From the NCBI GenBank assembly GCA_030068145.1, contig JAPJBO010000462.1, positions 62,001 through 126,000 of the forward strand: a stretch of DNA of 64,000 nucleotides, written 5' to 3'. The position numbers and the translations under genes are program-made. Below, one piece after another: positions 1 through 10,524 of the stretch. Position 1 is the stretch's first letter; each line of letters starts with the position of its first letter. The notes under the pieces are model-generated. The model was not told where the DNA came from. It ran no database searches and saw only the letters and a program-made list of their open reading frames with translations. Source of the stretch: Diplonema papillatum. Taxonomy: Eukaryota > Euglenozoa > Diplonemea > Diplonemida > Diplonemidae.

Positions 1-74
1 TCTGAGTCTGGCGTTATTGTGACGTTACGTAGTCACAGCTCAAGTCGTGCTGAGACTTTGCCCGCTAGTCTGTC

Positions 75-1120
75 TTGTGTTTAAGAATCAGGCAGACGCG
101 CGTGGAATGGAGACAGGTAGGACGGCGACGTTGTGATGTGGTAAGACGGGCTCGATTCGTAGTGTGCACGGTTGATGGACGCGTGCACCTGCGCGGCGTT
201 GGCCGCCGCCGAGTTGCCGACGGCCGCCTGCGCCGCGGCGACGGCGTGGCCCTGGTTGGCGTGGGCGGCCCTCTCGTTGGCCCTCGCCGCCGCGTACCGG
301 TTCTCCTGCGCGTGCAGCCGGCGCCGCGGCCGCGGTCACCTGCGCCCGCGCAGCCTGTCTGCTAGTCTGGCTTTTGTCAAGTCTGGACCCACTACTCTAA
401 CTTTGTTGAGTCTGCAGCGCAGGTCGCACGTCCTCAAGCCACTGTCTGGACACAATAGTCTGAGTCTAACCCTAATATGCTCTTGTCTGAACACACTAAT
501 CTGAGTCTGGCGTGCACAGCTGAAGTCGCACTGAGACTTAGTCTGCTTGTCTGGTCGGTCTGGTCGTGTGTTGCAACATCAGTGCAGACGCGCGTGGAAT
601 GGAGACAGGTAGGACGGCGACGTTGTGATGTGGTGAGACGGGCTCGATTCGTGGTGCGCACGGTTGATGGACGCGTGCACGTGCGCGGCATTGGCCGCCG
701 CCGAGTTGCCGACGGCCGCCTGCGCGGCGGCGACGGCGTGGCCCTGGTTGGCGTGGGCGGCCCTCTCGTTGGCCCTCGCCGCCGCGTACCGGTTCTCCTG
801 CGCGTGCAGCCGGCGCCGCGGCCGCGGTCACCTGCGCCCGCGCAGCCTGTCTGCTAGTCTGGCTTTTGTCAAGTCTGGACCCACTACTCTAACTTTGTTG
901 AGTCTGCGCAGCGCAGGTCGCACGTCTTCAAGCCACTGTCTGGACACAATAGTCTGAGTCTAACCCTAATGTGCTCTCGTTCAGTTTCGTGGTCTGAGTT
1001 TACTCTGAGCTGTCTGAACACACTAATCTGAGTCTGGCGTTATTGTGACGTTACGTAGTCACAGCTAAAGTCGCACTGAGACTTAGTCTGCTTGTCTGGT
1101 CGGTCTGGTCGTGTGTTGCA
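75..1120 (-). repeat. Two truncated copies of the Ala/His-rich gene 3' region
   Basis: Two copies of the 3' part of the gene at 1124-1711 lie here, with anchor motifs near 93 and 585 matching one near 1130. Each keeps the C-terminal coding stretch (minus-strand SINRAHHESS to RAAHANQ region) and then breaks off at a GCGCCGCGG junction where the full copy continues. The spacers are themselves repeated and rich in TCTG-type words. The copies lack the upstream exon part and are probably non-functional duplicates. Confidence 0.75.
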
Positions 1121-1123
1121 ACA

Positions 1124-1711
1124 TCAGTGCAGACGCGCGTGGAATGGAGACAGGTAGGACGGCGACGTTGTGATGTGGTGAGACGGGCTCGATTCGTGGT
1201 GCGCACGGTTGATGGACGCGTGCACGTGCGCGGCATTGGCCGCCGCCGAGTTGCCGACGGCCGCCTGCGCGGCGGCGACGGCGTGGCCCTGGTTGGCGTG
1301 GGCGGCCCTCTCGTTGGCCCTCGACGCCGCGTACCGGTTCTCCTGCGCGTGCAGCCGCGCCGCCTCGTGCGCCGCGGCCGCGGTCACCTGCGCCCGCGCG
1401 GCGTTGGCGGCCGCTTCGTGCGCCGACGCGTGCGCCAGGTCGGCCTCGCTCCGGCGGTACTCTCCGTGGGCCACCGTCGCGTGGACCACCGCGTTGTCCC
1501 TGCCGAACCGTGCCGACGCCTCGTGGGCGGACGCGGCTGCGAAGTCGGCCTTGCCGTGGATGGACCGCGCCCGGTTCGCTTCCAGCTCGGCCGCCGTCGC
1601 GTTCGCGACGCCGTTCGACGCCGAAAGCGCCGCCGACGCGTCCGCAGCGTGCGCCTGCTGCATCCGGTGCTGGTGAACGGCCACGTTCGCGTTGTTCGAC
1701 GCGACCTGTTT
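1124..1711 (-). CDS. Ala/His-rich repeat protein, terminal exon (partial gene)
   Basis: This is an open minus-strand exon of about 195 codons with a stop at 1124-1126. The protein is mostly Ala, His, Asn, Arg and Glu in short repeated blocks such as AHEAAANAARAQ, with no hydrophobic core or signal peptide. It would probably form an extended helix or coiled coil. A likely 3' splice site (CGAAACAG before GTCGCG) sits at the upstream edge near 1711, so the exon continues a gene whose earlier exons lie at higher coordinates. It is related in composition and phrasing to the gene at 4308-5192. I recognise no family. The opposite strand is also open, which is expected for such GC-rich sequence, so the strand choice rests on the splice-like edges, the shared exon copies and the simpler amino-acid composition. 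Confidence 0.5.
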   Translation of the reverse strand, partial: KQVASNNANVAVHQHRMQQAHAADASAALSASNGVANATAAELEANRARSIHGKADFAAASAHEASARFGRDNAVVHATVAHGEYRRSEADLAHASAHEAAANAARAQVTAAAAHEAARLHAQENRYAASRANERAAHANQGHAVAAAQAAVGNSAAANAAHVHASINRAHHESSPSHHITTSPSYLSPFHARLH

Positions 1712-3434
1712 CGTGTGAGAATCTTAGCTCCACAATATAATTTAGACAGCATACTATGCTGTATAGTCTGCCTTTCATACATGCTTGATGCTAGCATCAA
1801 GTCTTCTTGAAATAAGCCTCAAGCTACAAACCTTCAGCGTGCGCCTCTTATCTTTTCTTTCAACGACTTGATGCTAGCATCAAGGAGTGTGTTGAAGATT
1901 TGTAGCGTTTCTTTGAGGATTATAGGGCTAGTCATTTTGACAGTTGTGAGGGGGTGGTAGTAAATGCAGGGGTTGTAGCAGCAGTAGCTTGAACATGATG
2001 ATATGCAGCAACAGTCTGTGACGGGACTGCACCAATCGCTAGCGACTATATCGTTTTATTACCTGCGGTACTCTCCGTGGGCCACCGTCGCGTGGACCAC
2101 CGCGTTGTCCCTGCCGAACCGTGCCGACGCCTCGTGGGCGGACGCGGCTGCGAAGTCGGCCTTGCCGTGGATGGACCGCGCCCGGTTCGCTTCCAGCTCG
2201 GCCGCCGTCGCGTTCGCGACGCCGTTCGACGCCGAAAGCGCCGCCGACGCGTCCGCAGCGTGCGCCTGCTGCATCCGGTGCTGGTGAACGGCCACGTTCG
2301 CGTTGTTCGACGCGACCTGTTTCGTGTGAGAATCTTAGCTCCATAATATAATTTAAACAGCATATTGTGCTGTATAGTCTGCCTTTCATACATGCTTGAT
2401 GCTAGCATCAAGTCTTCTTGAAATAAGCCTCAAGCTACAAACCTTCAGCGTGCGCCTCTTATCTTTTCTTTCAACGACTTGATGCTAGCATCAAGGAGTG
2501 TGTTGAAGATTTGTAGCGTTTCTTTGAGGATTATAGGGCTAGTCATTGACAGTTGTGAGGAGGTGGTAGTAAATGCAGGGGTTGTAGCAGCAGTAGCTTG
2601 AACATGATGATATGCAGCAACAGTCTGTGACGGGACTGCACCAATCGCTAGCGACTATTTCGTTTTATTACCTGCGGTACTCTCCGTGGGCCACCGTCGC
2701 GTGGACCACCGCGTTGTCCCTGCCGAACCGTGCCGACGCCTCGTGGGCGGACGCGGCTGCGAAGTCGGCCTTGCCGTGGATGGACCGCGCCCGGTTCGCT
2801 TCCAGCTCGGCCGCCGTCGCGTTCGCGACGCCGTTCGACGCCGAAAGCGCCGCCGACGCGTCCGCAGCGTGCGCCTGCTGCATCCGGTGCTGGTGAACGG
2901 CCACGTTCGCGTTGTTCGACGCGACCTGTTTCGTGTGAGAATCTTAGCTCCATAATATAATTTAAACAGCATATTGTGCTGTATAGTCTGCCTTTCATAC
3001 ATGCTTGATGCTAGCATCAAGTCTTCTTGAAATAAGCCTCAAGCTACAAACCTTCAGCGTGCGCCTCTTATCTTTTCTTTCAACGACTTGATGCTAGCAT
3101 CAAGGAGTGTGTTGAAGATTTGTAGCGTTTCTTTGAGGATTATAGGGCTAGTCATTGACAGTTGTGAGGAGGTGGTAGTAAATGCAGGGGTTGTAGCAGC
3201 AGTAGCTTGAACATGATGATATGCAGCAACAGTCTGTGACGGGACTGCACCAATCGCTAGCGACTATTTCGTTTTATTACCTGCGGTACTCTCCGTGGGC
3301 CACCGTCGCGTGGACCACCGCGTTGTCCCTGCCGAACCGTGCCGACGCCTCGTGGGCGGACGCGGCTGCGAAGTCGGCCTTGCCGTGGATGGACCGCGCC
3401 CGGTTCGCTTCCAGCTCGGCCGCCGTCGCGTTCG
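1712..3434 (-). repeat. 609-bp tandem array carrying copies of the Ala/His-rich exon
   Basis: Equivalent points recur at 2003, 2612 and 3221, a period of 609 bp with very few differences. Each unit holds about 254 bp of the exon (for example 2063-2316), bounded on the minus strand by an AG acceptor (CGAAACAG) and a GT donor (CCGCAG then GTAATAA), plus about 355 bp of intron-like DNA. That DNA includes an inverted motif (TTGATGCTAGCATCAAG) and the dispersed motif TTGAACATGATG...GCAGCAACA. The exon length is not a multiple of three, so chained copies would shift frame. The third copy is cut off at 3438 by a minisatellite. Confidence 0.85.
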
Positions 3435-3454
3435 CGACAAATTTAGATTTAGCA

Positions 3455-3793
3455 GAACTGGGGTTCGGCAGCAAACAGCGAGAACTGGGGTTCGGCAGCA
3501 AACAGCGAGAACTGGGGTTCGGCAGTAAACAGCGAGAACTGGGGTTCGGCAGTAAACAGCGAGAACTGGGGTTCGGCAGTAAACAGCGAGAACTGGGGTT
3601 CGGCAGTAAACAGCGAGAACTGGGGTTCGGCAGTAAACAGCGAGAACTGGGGTTCGGCAGTAAACAGCGAGAACTGGGGTTCGGCAGCAGACAGCGAGAA
3701 CTGGTTTTCGGCAGTAAACAGCGAGAACTGGGGTTCGGCTGTAAACAGCGAGAACTGGGGTTCGGCAGTAAACAGCGAGAACTGGTTTTCGGC
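3455..3793. repeat. 27-bp minisatellite
   Basis: About 13 head-to-tail copies of a 27-bp unit containing GAACTGGGGTTCGGCAGTAA and CAGCGA. Because 27 is nine codons, the array is open in several frames; the plus strand would read ELGFGSKQR repeatedly. A few units differ at single positions (GGTTTTCGG, GGCTGTAAA). It interrupts the third Ala/His exon copy and I treat it as non-coding. Confidence 0.9.
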
Positions 3794-4307
3794 ACTCAAC
3801 CTGGTGATTCGCACCTAGGCATGCACCATCCTGACTGTCTCGGAATTGTGTGTATTTCGAGAAAGTTGGAAACGTGGATTTGCCTGGATGCGTTTCGTGA
3901 TTTTCTGCCGATACTTATATTATACAGCAGGAATTGGCAGCTAGCTTCTGGCCTCATCGCACTCGGTCTCGGCTTGGGTCATCGAGTTCATTCTTCATCA
4001 GAAAGGGAAGGAAGGAGAGAAGTCTGACAGAAGCCTGATAACTTGCTTACAAGCGAGGGGTGAAGTTACGATGTTTTCGGGATAGCGACGGGGTTATTTA
4101 ACCTTGTAACGAGTGTTCGGTATTCGTCGGATATATTAATCGTCTAAGATCTGCGATCTTATACGACAAAAAAAAAATCAGTCTCAGAAGACCCACCTCA
4201 ACCCACCCGAATTCTCCTGTTGTAAGCTCGGGTGGTGTGTTCATCCTGCCACGCGCTTTTGCTCCAGTTCCTGCCGTGTACTAAAGTATTAGAAGATCCT
4301 GACAGAC
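3794..4307. other. Intergenic or intron DNA, no gene seen
   Basis: Nothing recognisable is encoded here. The stretch at 4235-4290 (TCATCCTGCCACGCGCTTT and following) has a relative at 14600-14640, so it belongs to a dispersed repeat. Confidence 0.6.
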
Positions 4308-5192
4308 CTGATGCCCCGCGGCGCACGCCCTCGAGTTCTGCAGGTGCGCGTTGGCCTCGGCCCGGGCGGCCGCTGCCGCTGCGTTCGCCACCTCCGCATC
4401 CCTGCCCGCGTTCGCGAGCGCAACGTTGGCCGCCTTCTCGGACGCGATCGCTTCGCGCGTGCGCGCCGCGGCGCCCGCCGCCTCGTTGGCGGCCGCGACT
4501 CGGCGCATTTCAGCGGCGGCGGCCGCCGACTCCGTCGCGGCAAGCTTCTGCTGCGCCGCGGAGAGCAGCGCGTTGGCTTCATCGACGGTGTGCGCCGCCG
4601 CCGCCTGCTGCGCCACCGCCTGGTTCGCGCGGCCGCCCATCAGCCCGGCCCGGTCGGTCTCCACGTGCGCAACCACGTGCCTGTTGGACACGTCGCACTC
4701 CTGCCCGTGGTGCTTCACCGCCGAGACAGCGTAATCCCGGTCGGTAGACGCCGCCCGCGCCGCGGCCGCGGCATGCCCCGCCGCCGCGTGTGCGTGGGCC
4801 GTTTCGGCGCCGGTCAGGTTCGCCTGCGCGGCGTGCATCGAGCCTGCCCTCACGCTGTGGTCCGCCGAAGCGGCACCCACCCCCGCCGCGGCGGCCCCGT
4901 GGACCGCCGTGGCGTGGGCTGCGTGGACGCGCCTGTTGGCTGCGAGGTGGGCCTGGTGCGCGGCAGCGACTTGGTTCGCGTTCGCGTCGGTCGAAGCGAG
5001 GATCGCGTGGCGCGTCGCGTCGGTGGCGTGCGCGCCGAACAGGTGGGCGCGCGCGTGCGCGTCCGAGGCGACGACGCGGGTGCCGGCTTCGTTCGCGGCG
5101 TGCATCGCGCTGCCGGCCGCGTGCACCGGGTCCCGGACAATCACAGAGCGAGGGCTGGCGAACGTCGTCGCGACAGTCGGGATGAACACCAT
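4308..5192 (-). CDS. Ala/His-rich repeat protein, first exon
   Basis: This minus-strand exon starts with ATG at 5192 (MVFIPTVATTFASPRSVIV) and runs about 295 codons to a likely donor (GCATCAG then GTCTGT) at 4308. Without splicing it would stop at 4281. Apart from the first 20 residues, it is built of Ala-rich blocks with regularly placed His, Asn, Glu and Arg (such as AAHQAHLAANRR), like the exon at 1124-1711. There are no Cys pairs, no membrane segment and no recognised domain. A structural or cytoskeletal coiled-coil role would fit the composition, but that is inference. A truncated duplicate lies just upstream at 5600-6003. Downstream exons were not identified with confidence. Confidence 0.55.
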
Positions 5193-5214
5193 TTTTGTTT
5201 TTTTTTCGTGAGTG

Positions 5215-5340
5215 AAAGTTTTCGTGAGGATGGGACAGAAAATACTGAGTGTGTTTTGTGGTCAGCGAGAGCGGTTTTTTGGCAGTTTTCGCGAGGATGG
5301 GACAGAAAATACTGAGTGTGTTTTGTGGTCAGCCAGAGCG
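5215..5340. repeat. Short direct repeat upstream of the Ala/His gene
   Basis: Two adjacent copies of a segment of about 68 bp containing TTTCGTGAGGATGGGACAGA and TGTGTTTTGTGGTCAGC, directly upstream of the start at 5192. They could be part of the promoter or 5' untranslated region. That rests on position only. Confidence 0.6.
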
Positions 5341-5500
5341 GTTTTTTGGCTAGTAGCTTGAACTTGCTCGGCAGCAGCTAGTAGTAATTTGTAGTAGTTT
5401 GAACTTGATTTGCAGCAACAGCTCGGCAGCAGCTAGTAGTAATTTGTAGTAGTTTGAACTTGATTTGCAGCAACAATCTGTGTGACGATGGACACTACGA
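5340..5500. repeat. Dispersed motif TTGAACTTGATTTGCAGCAA in tandem
   Basis: Two to three partial copies of a unit of about 60 bp (GCTCGGCAGCAGCTAGTAG and TTGAACTTGATTTGCAGCAA) end in CAATCTGTGTGACGATGG. The same motif, as TTGAACTTGAYATGCAGCAA then CTGTGACGAT, occurs near 2000, 2609, 3218, 14662, 16175, 16467 and 16747. At all of these except 14662 it lies beside partially duplicated gene ends. Confidence 0.75.
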
Positions 5501-5599
5501 CAGTAGACTAGTAGTGGTAACTAGCGGTTTTCGGTGGGTGTTGTGCTTGTTCGTTTCGCTGAGGCTTGCCTTTCGTGGTGTGCCGCAGGGTGCCTTCCC

Positions 5600-6003
5600 T
5601 CAAAGCGTATCATCTGCAGACGGCGGATTCCCTGTGGGCAGACGCTGCCCGCGCCGCGGCTGCGGCGTGGGCGTGGGACGTTTCGGCGCCGGTGAGGTTC
5701 GTCTGCGCGGGCGTGCATCGAGCCTGCCCTCACGCTGTGGTCCGCCGAAGCGGCACCCACCCCCGCCGCGGCGGCCCCGTGGACCGCCGTGGCGTGGGCT
5801 GCGTGGACGCGCCTGTTGGCTGCGAGGTGGGCCTGGTGGGCGGCAGCGACTTGGTTCGCGTTCGCGTCGGTCGAAGCGAGGATCGCGTGGCGCGTCGTGC
5901 GCGCCGAACAGGTGGGCGCGCGCGTGCGCGTCCGAGGCGACGACGCGGGTGCCGGCTTCGTTCGCGGCGTGCATCGCGCTGCCGGCCGCGTGCACCGGGT
6001 CAG
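5600..6003 (-). pseudogene. Truncated duplicate of the Ala/His-rich first exon
   Basis: This matches the gene at 4308-5192 over roughly 4740-5115, with small deletions: the block between GCGTCGT and GCGCGCCGAAC is shortened and the middle of the exon is missing. It lacks both the start region and the 3' part of the exon, so it is a broken copy. Its lower edge is next to the motif at 5460-5500, the same arrangement seen for the other partial copies. Confidence 0.75.
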
Positions 6004-6452
6004 ATACGGGAGTAAAGCGGAGCAGTGTTTGCATTCAAACGATTCAAGTGCGGTGGCAGCAGAAATTGTCAAGCCGTGACACCATTCGGATGATGTGTAC
6101 CTTTCGCAAAGGTGGCATCTCAGTGTGGGGTACAGCGGATTATGAGCCGTCAGCGGAAAATGACAATTGCAAAAAATACTCGAGGGACTGCCTTGTGCTC
6201 ATTTCGAAGGAGGCTAGAGGGGGAGAAAACAATACAACTACAAAGTGTGGTGTGATCGGTATAACCATGGGGTACTACGGGGGAACTACGGGGAACTGGC
6301 CTTGGGGTGTCCTTTTTTTTTTTGGTGGTTCTTGAGGGGCATAGGTCTCATGTTTCCCTCAGACTGCGGGGGCTTTGGAGTTAGTTAAAGGGTTTGGGGC
6401 TTTTTGGGGGTGTTGGTGGACAGGGGCGCCAGGGGTCTTCAAACCGGCGCGT

Positions 6453-6810
6453 TTAAATTTAGGGAAAACGACAAAGTGGATTCTATATAACTGGATTACG
6501 ACAAAGTGGATTATAATCCACTTTGTCGCCAATCCACTTTGTCGCCTAATCCACTTTGTCGCCCCGTATGACGGACCTAAGCTCACTTTTGATGGTTTCA
6601 ATGAACTCAAACAGCTCAAAATAGTCACTTTCCCTGTGGGAACTTTTTGTGAAAGGGTCCCCCTATATAATTCATGCCGGTTGTCAGAAGCGACAAAGTG
6701 GATTATCAAAAGCGACAAAGTGGATTATTACTGGATTATAATCCACTAATAATCCACTTTGTCGTAATCCAGTTATATAGAATCCGTTTTGTCGTTGACC
6801 CTAAATTTAA
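6453..6810. mobile_element. 358-bp MITE with CGACAAAGTGGATTA motifs
   Basis: The ends are TTAAATTTAGGG and its inverse. The inverted arms, about 65-70 bp each, share TTCTATATAACTGGATTACG. The motif CGACAAAGTGGATTA or its complement recurs about nine times, including in the interior. The terminal TTAA at each end could be the target duplication or part of the repeat; this cannot be separated. No coding capacity. Confidence 0.8.
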
Positions 6811-6861
6811 CAGAGAAGCATTGCATAATAAAGCTAGACAGCTTTATGAAATGCTTCTCTG
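6811..6861 (+). other. Perfect two-part hairpin
   Basis: A 12-bp stem (CAGAGAAGCATT with AATGCTTCTCTG) encloses a second 8-bp stem (ATAAAGCT with AGCTTTAT) around a 4-nt loop. It sits between the MITE end and the 317-aa gene, 137 bp before its start codon. It could be a transcript structure or an element end. No terminator T-run follows. Confidence 0.6.
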
Positions 6862-6997
6862 TGTTCTAACATCTGCTGCTGTAGCCTAAACGAAATGTGA
6901 CCCCAATACGATGCAATCGCCTTACAGGTGACTTTTGCATCCGGAATCTCAAGCGAGCTCGAACTCTAAATAAAGCGCAAATCATCTCTCTCGTAAA

Positions 6998-7951
6998 ATG
7001 ATCGTTTCCATTGAACTGGCTACAAAAGAAAGTACCCAAATAAAGGCACGAAACAAAATTCAAAAGCGTAAAATGCAATTCTGTATCGGCGTTACGTTTC
7101 ACTGCTTTACGAAATATCTCCAAGTCCGCACGACGGAAGAGCGTGAGGAGAACGACAACAGCGAGACCGAAGAAAGCGACACCATCGACCTGAAGGAAGA
7201 AGACATGAAGTACAACGCCGACTTTATGACTAACGGCTCGCTGCAAACGTTCCACGAGTCCACAATACGGCCGCACCTGCTGGAATGCGGAAACCAGCTT
7301 GCAGAAAAGAAAGACGCTCCTTTCCTTAGGGGGGCTACCGGTGTCGCACGTCGCTGGTTTTATAAGGAGCGCGACGACGAGACGGAAGTGCTCAACGACG
7401 CGGGACTACAAAAGGTCGTCGAAAAGAAGTTGAACCTCCATATAGTGGTCCGTTTGGAGCTGAAAAAGCACTCGGCAAAGCACGTCCGAAAGCACCTGCT
7501 AACACACGACGCGGAAGTGCACGACAACTCATACACATCGCGGGCGGACAGTAGCTCGATGATTACGAACAAGTTGGAGGAGGCGCTGTGTGACAGGTTC
7601 GGCAAGGTGGGGCTGAAGTTCGGACCCTCTTGGGTGCTTTGTATTTGTGGCACAAAGGTCAGCAACCCGCCGGACAGGCTTTCTGACGGGACGTCGTTTG
7701 TACGACACGGTTGTCGATGCCCGAAGTTCGCCAAGAAGCTGTCAAAGAACGCGAAAGCAGACCTAAAAGCTTTCAGAGAAAAAGAAGCTGCTAAAAATAA
7801 GAAGAAGGTGGCGGCCAGGAAGGATCTCACAAGGGGCATGTCCGAACAAGAAAAGGCCAACGCCAAAAAGATGTTTGAAATGGTTGGCTTCAAACGAAAG
7901 GCAGACGAGGAAGCAGAGGTCGAGAACCCACGCAAAGAGGCAAAAATCTAG
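6998..7951 (+). CDS. Unrecognised basic protein with CxC-CxC zinc-like motif
   Basis: The gene has an ATG start and 317 codons with no interruption. The N-terminal third is acidic (EEREENDNSETEESD). The centre is mixed alpha/beta with no family I know. At about residues 215-241 there is C-I-C-G and, 20 residues later, H-G-C-R-C, a plausible metal-binding set (C215, C217, C239, C241). The tail is strongly basic (KNKKKVAARK, GFKRKADEE), suggesting nuclear location. It lies 212 bp upstream of a second long gene on the same strand, and both sit inside the candidate element. The start of the next open frame looks like a splice acceptor, so the two could be exons of one gene. The pair may encode mobility functions, but no catalytic motif proves it. 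Confidence 0.7.
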   Translation: MIVSIELATKESTQIKARNKIQKRKMQFCIGVTFHCFTKYLQVRTTEEREENDNSETEESDTIDLKEEDMKYNADFMTNGSLQTFHESTIRPHLLECGNQLAEKKDAPFLRGATGVARRWFYKERDDETEVLNDAGLQKVVEKKLNLHIVVRLELKKHSAKHVRKHLLTHDAEVHDNSYTSRADSSSMITNKLEEALCDRFGKVGLKFGPSWVLCICGTKVSNPPDRLSDGTSFVRHGCRCPKFAKKLSKNAKADLKAFREKEAAKNKKKVAARKDLTRGMSEQEKANAKKMFEMVGFKRKADEEAEVENPRKEAKI

Positions 7952-8172
7952 CTTTCTGGTGATAGCCTCCATCGTAAAGGCATTTCTTTTTTTGTGTGTT
8001 CCCGACGATCAATTATAGTTTTTTGTTGTCTCAATTCTCTTTTGTTCTGGATGTCCATTGGAAGCGACGGCCTGTCTATCCGGCGGCAACTCGGGTATTC
8101 GACTAGCTGACGAAGAGAAATTAACGTTTGTAATGTCGGTGTGTTCAAAACCAATGCAGGGGTTTGTTGCAG

Positions 8173-10524
8173 GAAAAGGAACGAGAGCGAGTCAGGAAAG
8201 CCTGGAACAACGGGGAGATGAAGATTGACGTTACTTTCGTGAAGCCGTGTGGAATGCGCCATGAAGGTTTTCTCGTCGAGAATGCTGACTGGAACGCTAT
8301 CGTAGGACTTGCGAAGTCGGTTGGCTACGCGCTTGCTGGGACATATGTGCGCCTCGCTACCGGCCCCCCTTCAACAGTTTGTCTGGCCGACTGTCCTGTT
8401 GTTCTCAGAGAGGACTTGTGGAAGCTCAGTTGCGGCCATTGCGTGCTTGTACCAGTCCTCGACAAGAATCGCGCTGTGGTGACGGACGGCGGAGGCCTGG
8501 CCGACGGAGAACTGCGAGGTATCGTAGACAGCCTGATGGCGGAAGATGTCAAGATCCGACGCATACCCCGGGTACTCCTCATTATCCAGCGAGTAAAAGT
8601 GAGTCGTTTCAGGGTTGAGCGAGCATGGCAGAGCAACCTGGTTGCGCGTGATATCTCGTTTTTGTGTGCCATCGAAGACAAGGATGTCGCCTTGCAGCAC
8701 GATAGCACACCTGTTAACGAGAATTGGCATGCAATCCACTTGACAGCAACTTGGATGCAAGGAACATCACAAAGGCACCATTTCCTGAAGGCGTGCCTTT
8801 CAACCGTGCACGATGGCAGCATGGTGGAAGACGCAGTGACAGAAATCTGTTGCTACTTCTCGTCTCTCACGCAAGAACTTCGAGGGCTTGGCGTTCTCGG
8901 CCCTGATGCCTTTTTCGAGCAAGACCGCTTCTGCTGTATGTTTACGGACCGCGGAGCAGGTGTGGGGGGCCTCAAACAACCCCGGGTATACGAACCAGTG
9001 CACAGGTTGCATCGGACGATGAGCAGGGTTGTGACCGAGCTCAAGATTGGGAAGGAGATGACGTTCCTGTGTGCAGCAGCGAACGACGTGGCATCTTCAC
9101 CTGCATTTGCTGTATGGCTGCGGGAACAGGGCGGCCCGGAGTTGAAAGGTGTGTTGTGGCAGAGGGCGACGACAGGGAGATTCGGAACGTCCTGGGCAGC
9201 CGCGTGGTCTCTATCATGCACCGTTGGTCAGAAGACCCTATTGGGATGGTACTTGGACTTCCTCGGCAGCTTTGATGAAACGACAGAGTATTCGAAAAAA
9301 AAGAAGAATATCGTCATGTACCTGACTCCTCGTGGTACCCAGGAGCGCTTCCGTCGAATAGGTTTAGCATTTGAGATCATTGCATATCCGGCGTTGAGGC
9401 GAATCTGGCAGTACGCTGGGGAAGAAGTACTCGACGACGACTTTACTGCCGGCTTTGCCAGCGATTTGATGGCTACCCTGGGTCTCTATTTCACAAAAAT
9501 TCGAACTGGAAAGGACATTTTCGGGAATCCGCTGTGGATGGAAAAAGCGAGACGAGGTGTGACATTTCCTACGAAGGCCCCGGAAGTAAAGTTTGTGTGC
9601 CAGCGGAACTCCGTTCAGCAGTTCATTCGGCGTATGAAAGCCCACTTAGACGCGGCTGGCTCTATTGCGAGCTATTACGGAGGTCCCGGCGTGCAGATGC
9701 CAACCATTAAACCCATAGACGAGGCAACAGATTCAGCTTTCCTGTCTTCTGTTGCCCACAGGTTTGCCTGCGGCATTGTTGCAGAGCTGACCATGTACAG
9801 CAAGGCAACAGCGGATACCCCAAGACCCGTAAAGCTAGGACCGAGTCTCATAGAGGGCACCGTTGGATCCATGAAACGTCACCTGCAACAGCAGACAAAC
9901 ACGCGCATCCGCGATGAATGCATCAGGGCAAAGCTATCGAGCACCAACGCTCACCTGAGCATTCACCAGCCCTACCCAAAGACAATTCAGCAATATGCTG
10001 CGCAAAGGATAGAAACTATCCAGGCGAGGAAAGACCGATGCGGTTTGCTGAAGTTGACCCACTACAAGGCGAAGCAAGTTTCTCATGACGACAGGAAAAA
10101 GTGGCAGGCAGAACGCAATGACTTCATCAAAAGGATTCCTTGGCGATTCGATGCAGACAGTCATTGGCGAAAGGATGCGCTTGTGCAGCAAGCTGAACGG
10201 CGAGGTATCAAGTCCTGCCAAAACTGGAGCAAAGACAAGCTTGTGTCTGCATGTCAGGAAGCTGATGAGAAGTTGCTTCTTGACGAGCTAAAACAGCACG
10301 CCCTTGCCCGAAGCATGCGATTCCGGGCTAATGTTGTTGCTGGCAAGTTGCTCCATGACCTGGAACAGAAGGATGCAAAAACCGAAGAACCCGAGGCTTT
10401 GCCGCGTCCGAGGTCTCCCTCCCGGCAGCGAAAGAAGCAACCCCAAGAAGACGAGCCCCCCCTGAAAAAGGTGCGCTTCGAGACAGCTAATAGCGAGGAT
10501 AGTGAAAGCAGCGAGGAGATGTAG
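8173..10524 (+). CDS. Unrecognised large nuclear-type protein, candidate transposase
   Basis: This is an open frame of about 780 codons. Its upstream edge is TTTGTTGCAG, a good splice acceptor (exon from 8173); the first in-frame ATG is at 8218, giving 768 aa. No family is recognised. Visible features are a region with scattered Cys/His (residues about 60-130), a conserved-looking stretch with D, E and Trp in the middle, a helical segment IEGTVGSMKRHLQQQ near residue 550 that resembles the last acidic helix of some DDE transposases, and a C-terminal tail with alternating basic and acidic runs (PSRQRKKQPQED, PLKKVRFE) typical of a nuclear signal. GC content and codon use are more moderate than in the host exons to the left. 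Position inside a possible inverted-repeat element suggests a transposase, but this is inference. Confidence 0.7.
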   Translation, partial: EKERERVRKAWNNGEMKIDVTFVKPCGMRHEGFLVENADWNAIVGLAKSVGYALAGTYVRLATGPPSTVCLADCPVVLREDLWKLSCGHCVLVPVLDKNRAVVTDGGGLADGELRGIVDSLMAEDVKIRRIPRVLLIIQRVKVSRFRVERAWQSNLVARDISFLCAIEDKDVALQHDSTPVNENWHAIHLTATWMQGTSQRHHFLKACLSTVHDGSMVEDAVTEICCYFSSLTQELRGLGVLGPDAFFEQDRFCCMFTDRGAGVGGLKQPRVYEPVHRLHRTMSRVVTELKIGKEMTFLCAAANDVASSPAFAVWLREQGGPELKGVLWQRATTGRFGTSWAAAWSLSCTVGQKTLLGWYLDFLGSFDETTEYSKKKKNIVMYLTPRGTQERFRRIGLAFEIIAYPALRRIWQYAGEEVLDDDFTAGFASDLMATLGLYFTKIRTGKDIFGNPLWMEKARRGVTFPTKAPEVKFVCQRNSVQQFIRRMKAHLDAAGSIASYYGGPGVQMPTIKPIDEATDSAFLSSVAHRFACGIVAELTMYSKATADTPRPVKLGPSLIEGTVGSMKRHLQQQTNTRIRDECIRAKLSSTNAHLSIHQPYPKTIQQYAAQRIETIQARKDRCGLLKLTHYKAKQVSHDDRKKWQAERNDFIKRIPWRFDADSHWRKDALVQQAERRGIKSCQNWSKDKLVSACQEADEKLLLDELKQHALARSMRFRANVVAGKLLHDLEQKDAKTEEPEALPRPRSPSRQRKKQPQEDEPPLKKVRFETANSEDSESSEEM

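Noticed and set aside
468-970. CTAACCCTAA near 468 and 960 as telomere repeat
   Set aside because: Only single CCCTAA units inside a larger duplicated segment; no array.
3221-4027. 268-codon plus-strand frame through the minisatellite
   Set aside because: It joins the antisense of an exon copy, a minisatellite and intergenic DNA; openness comes from the 27-bp period.
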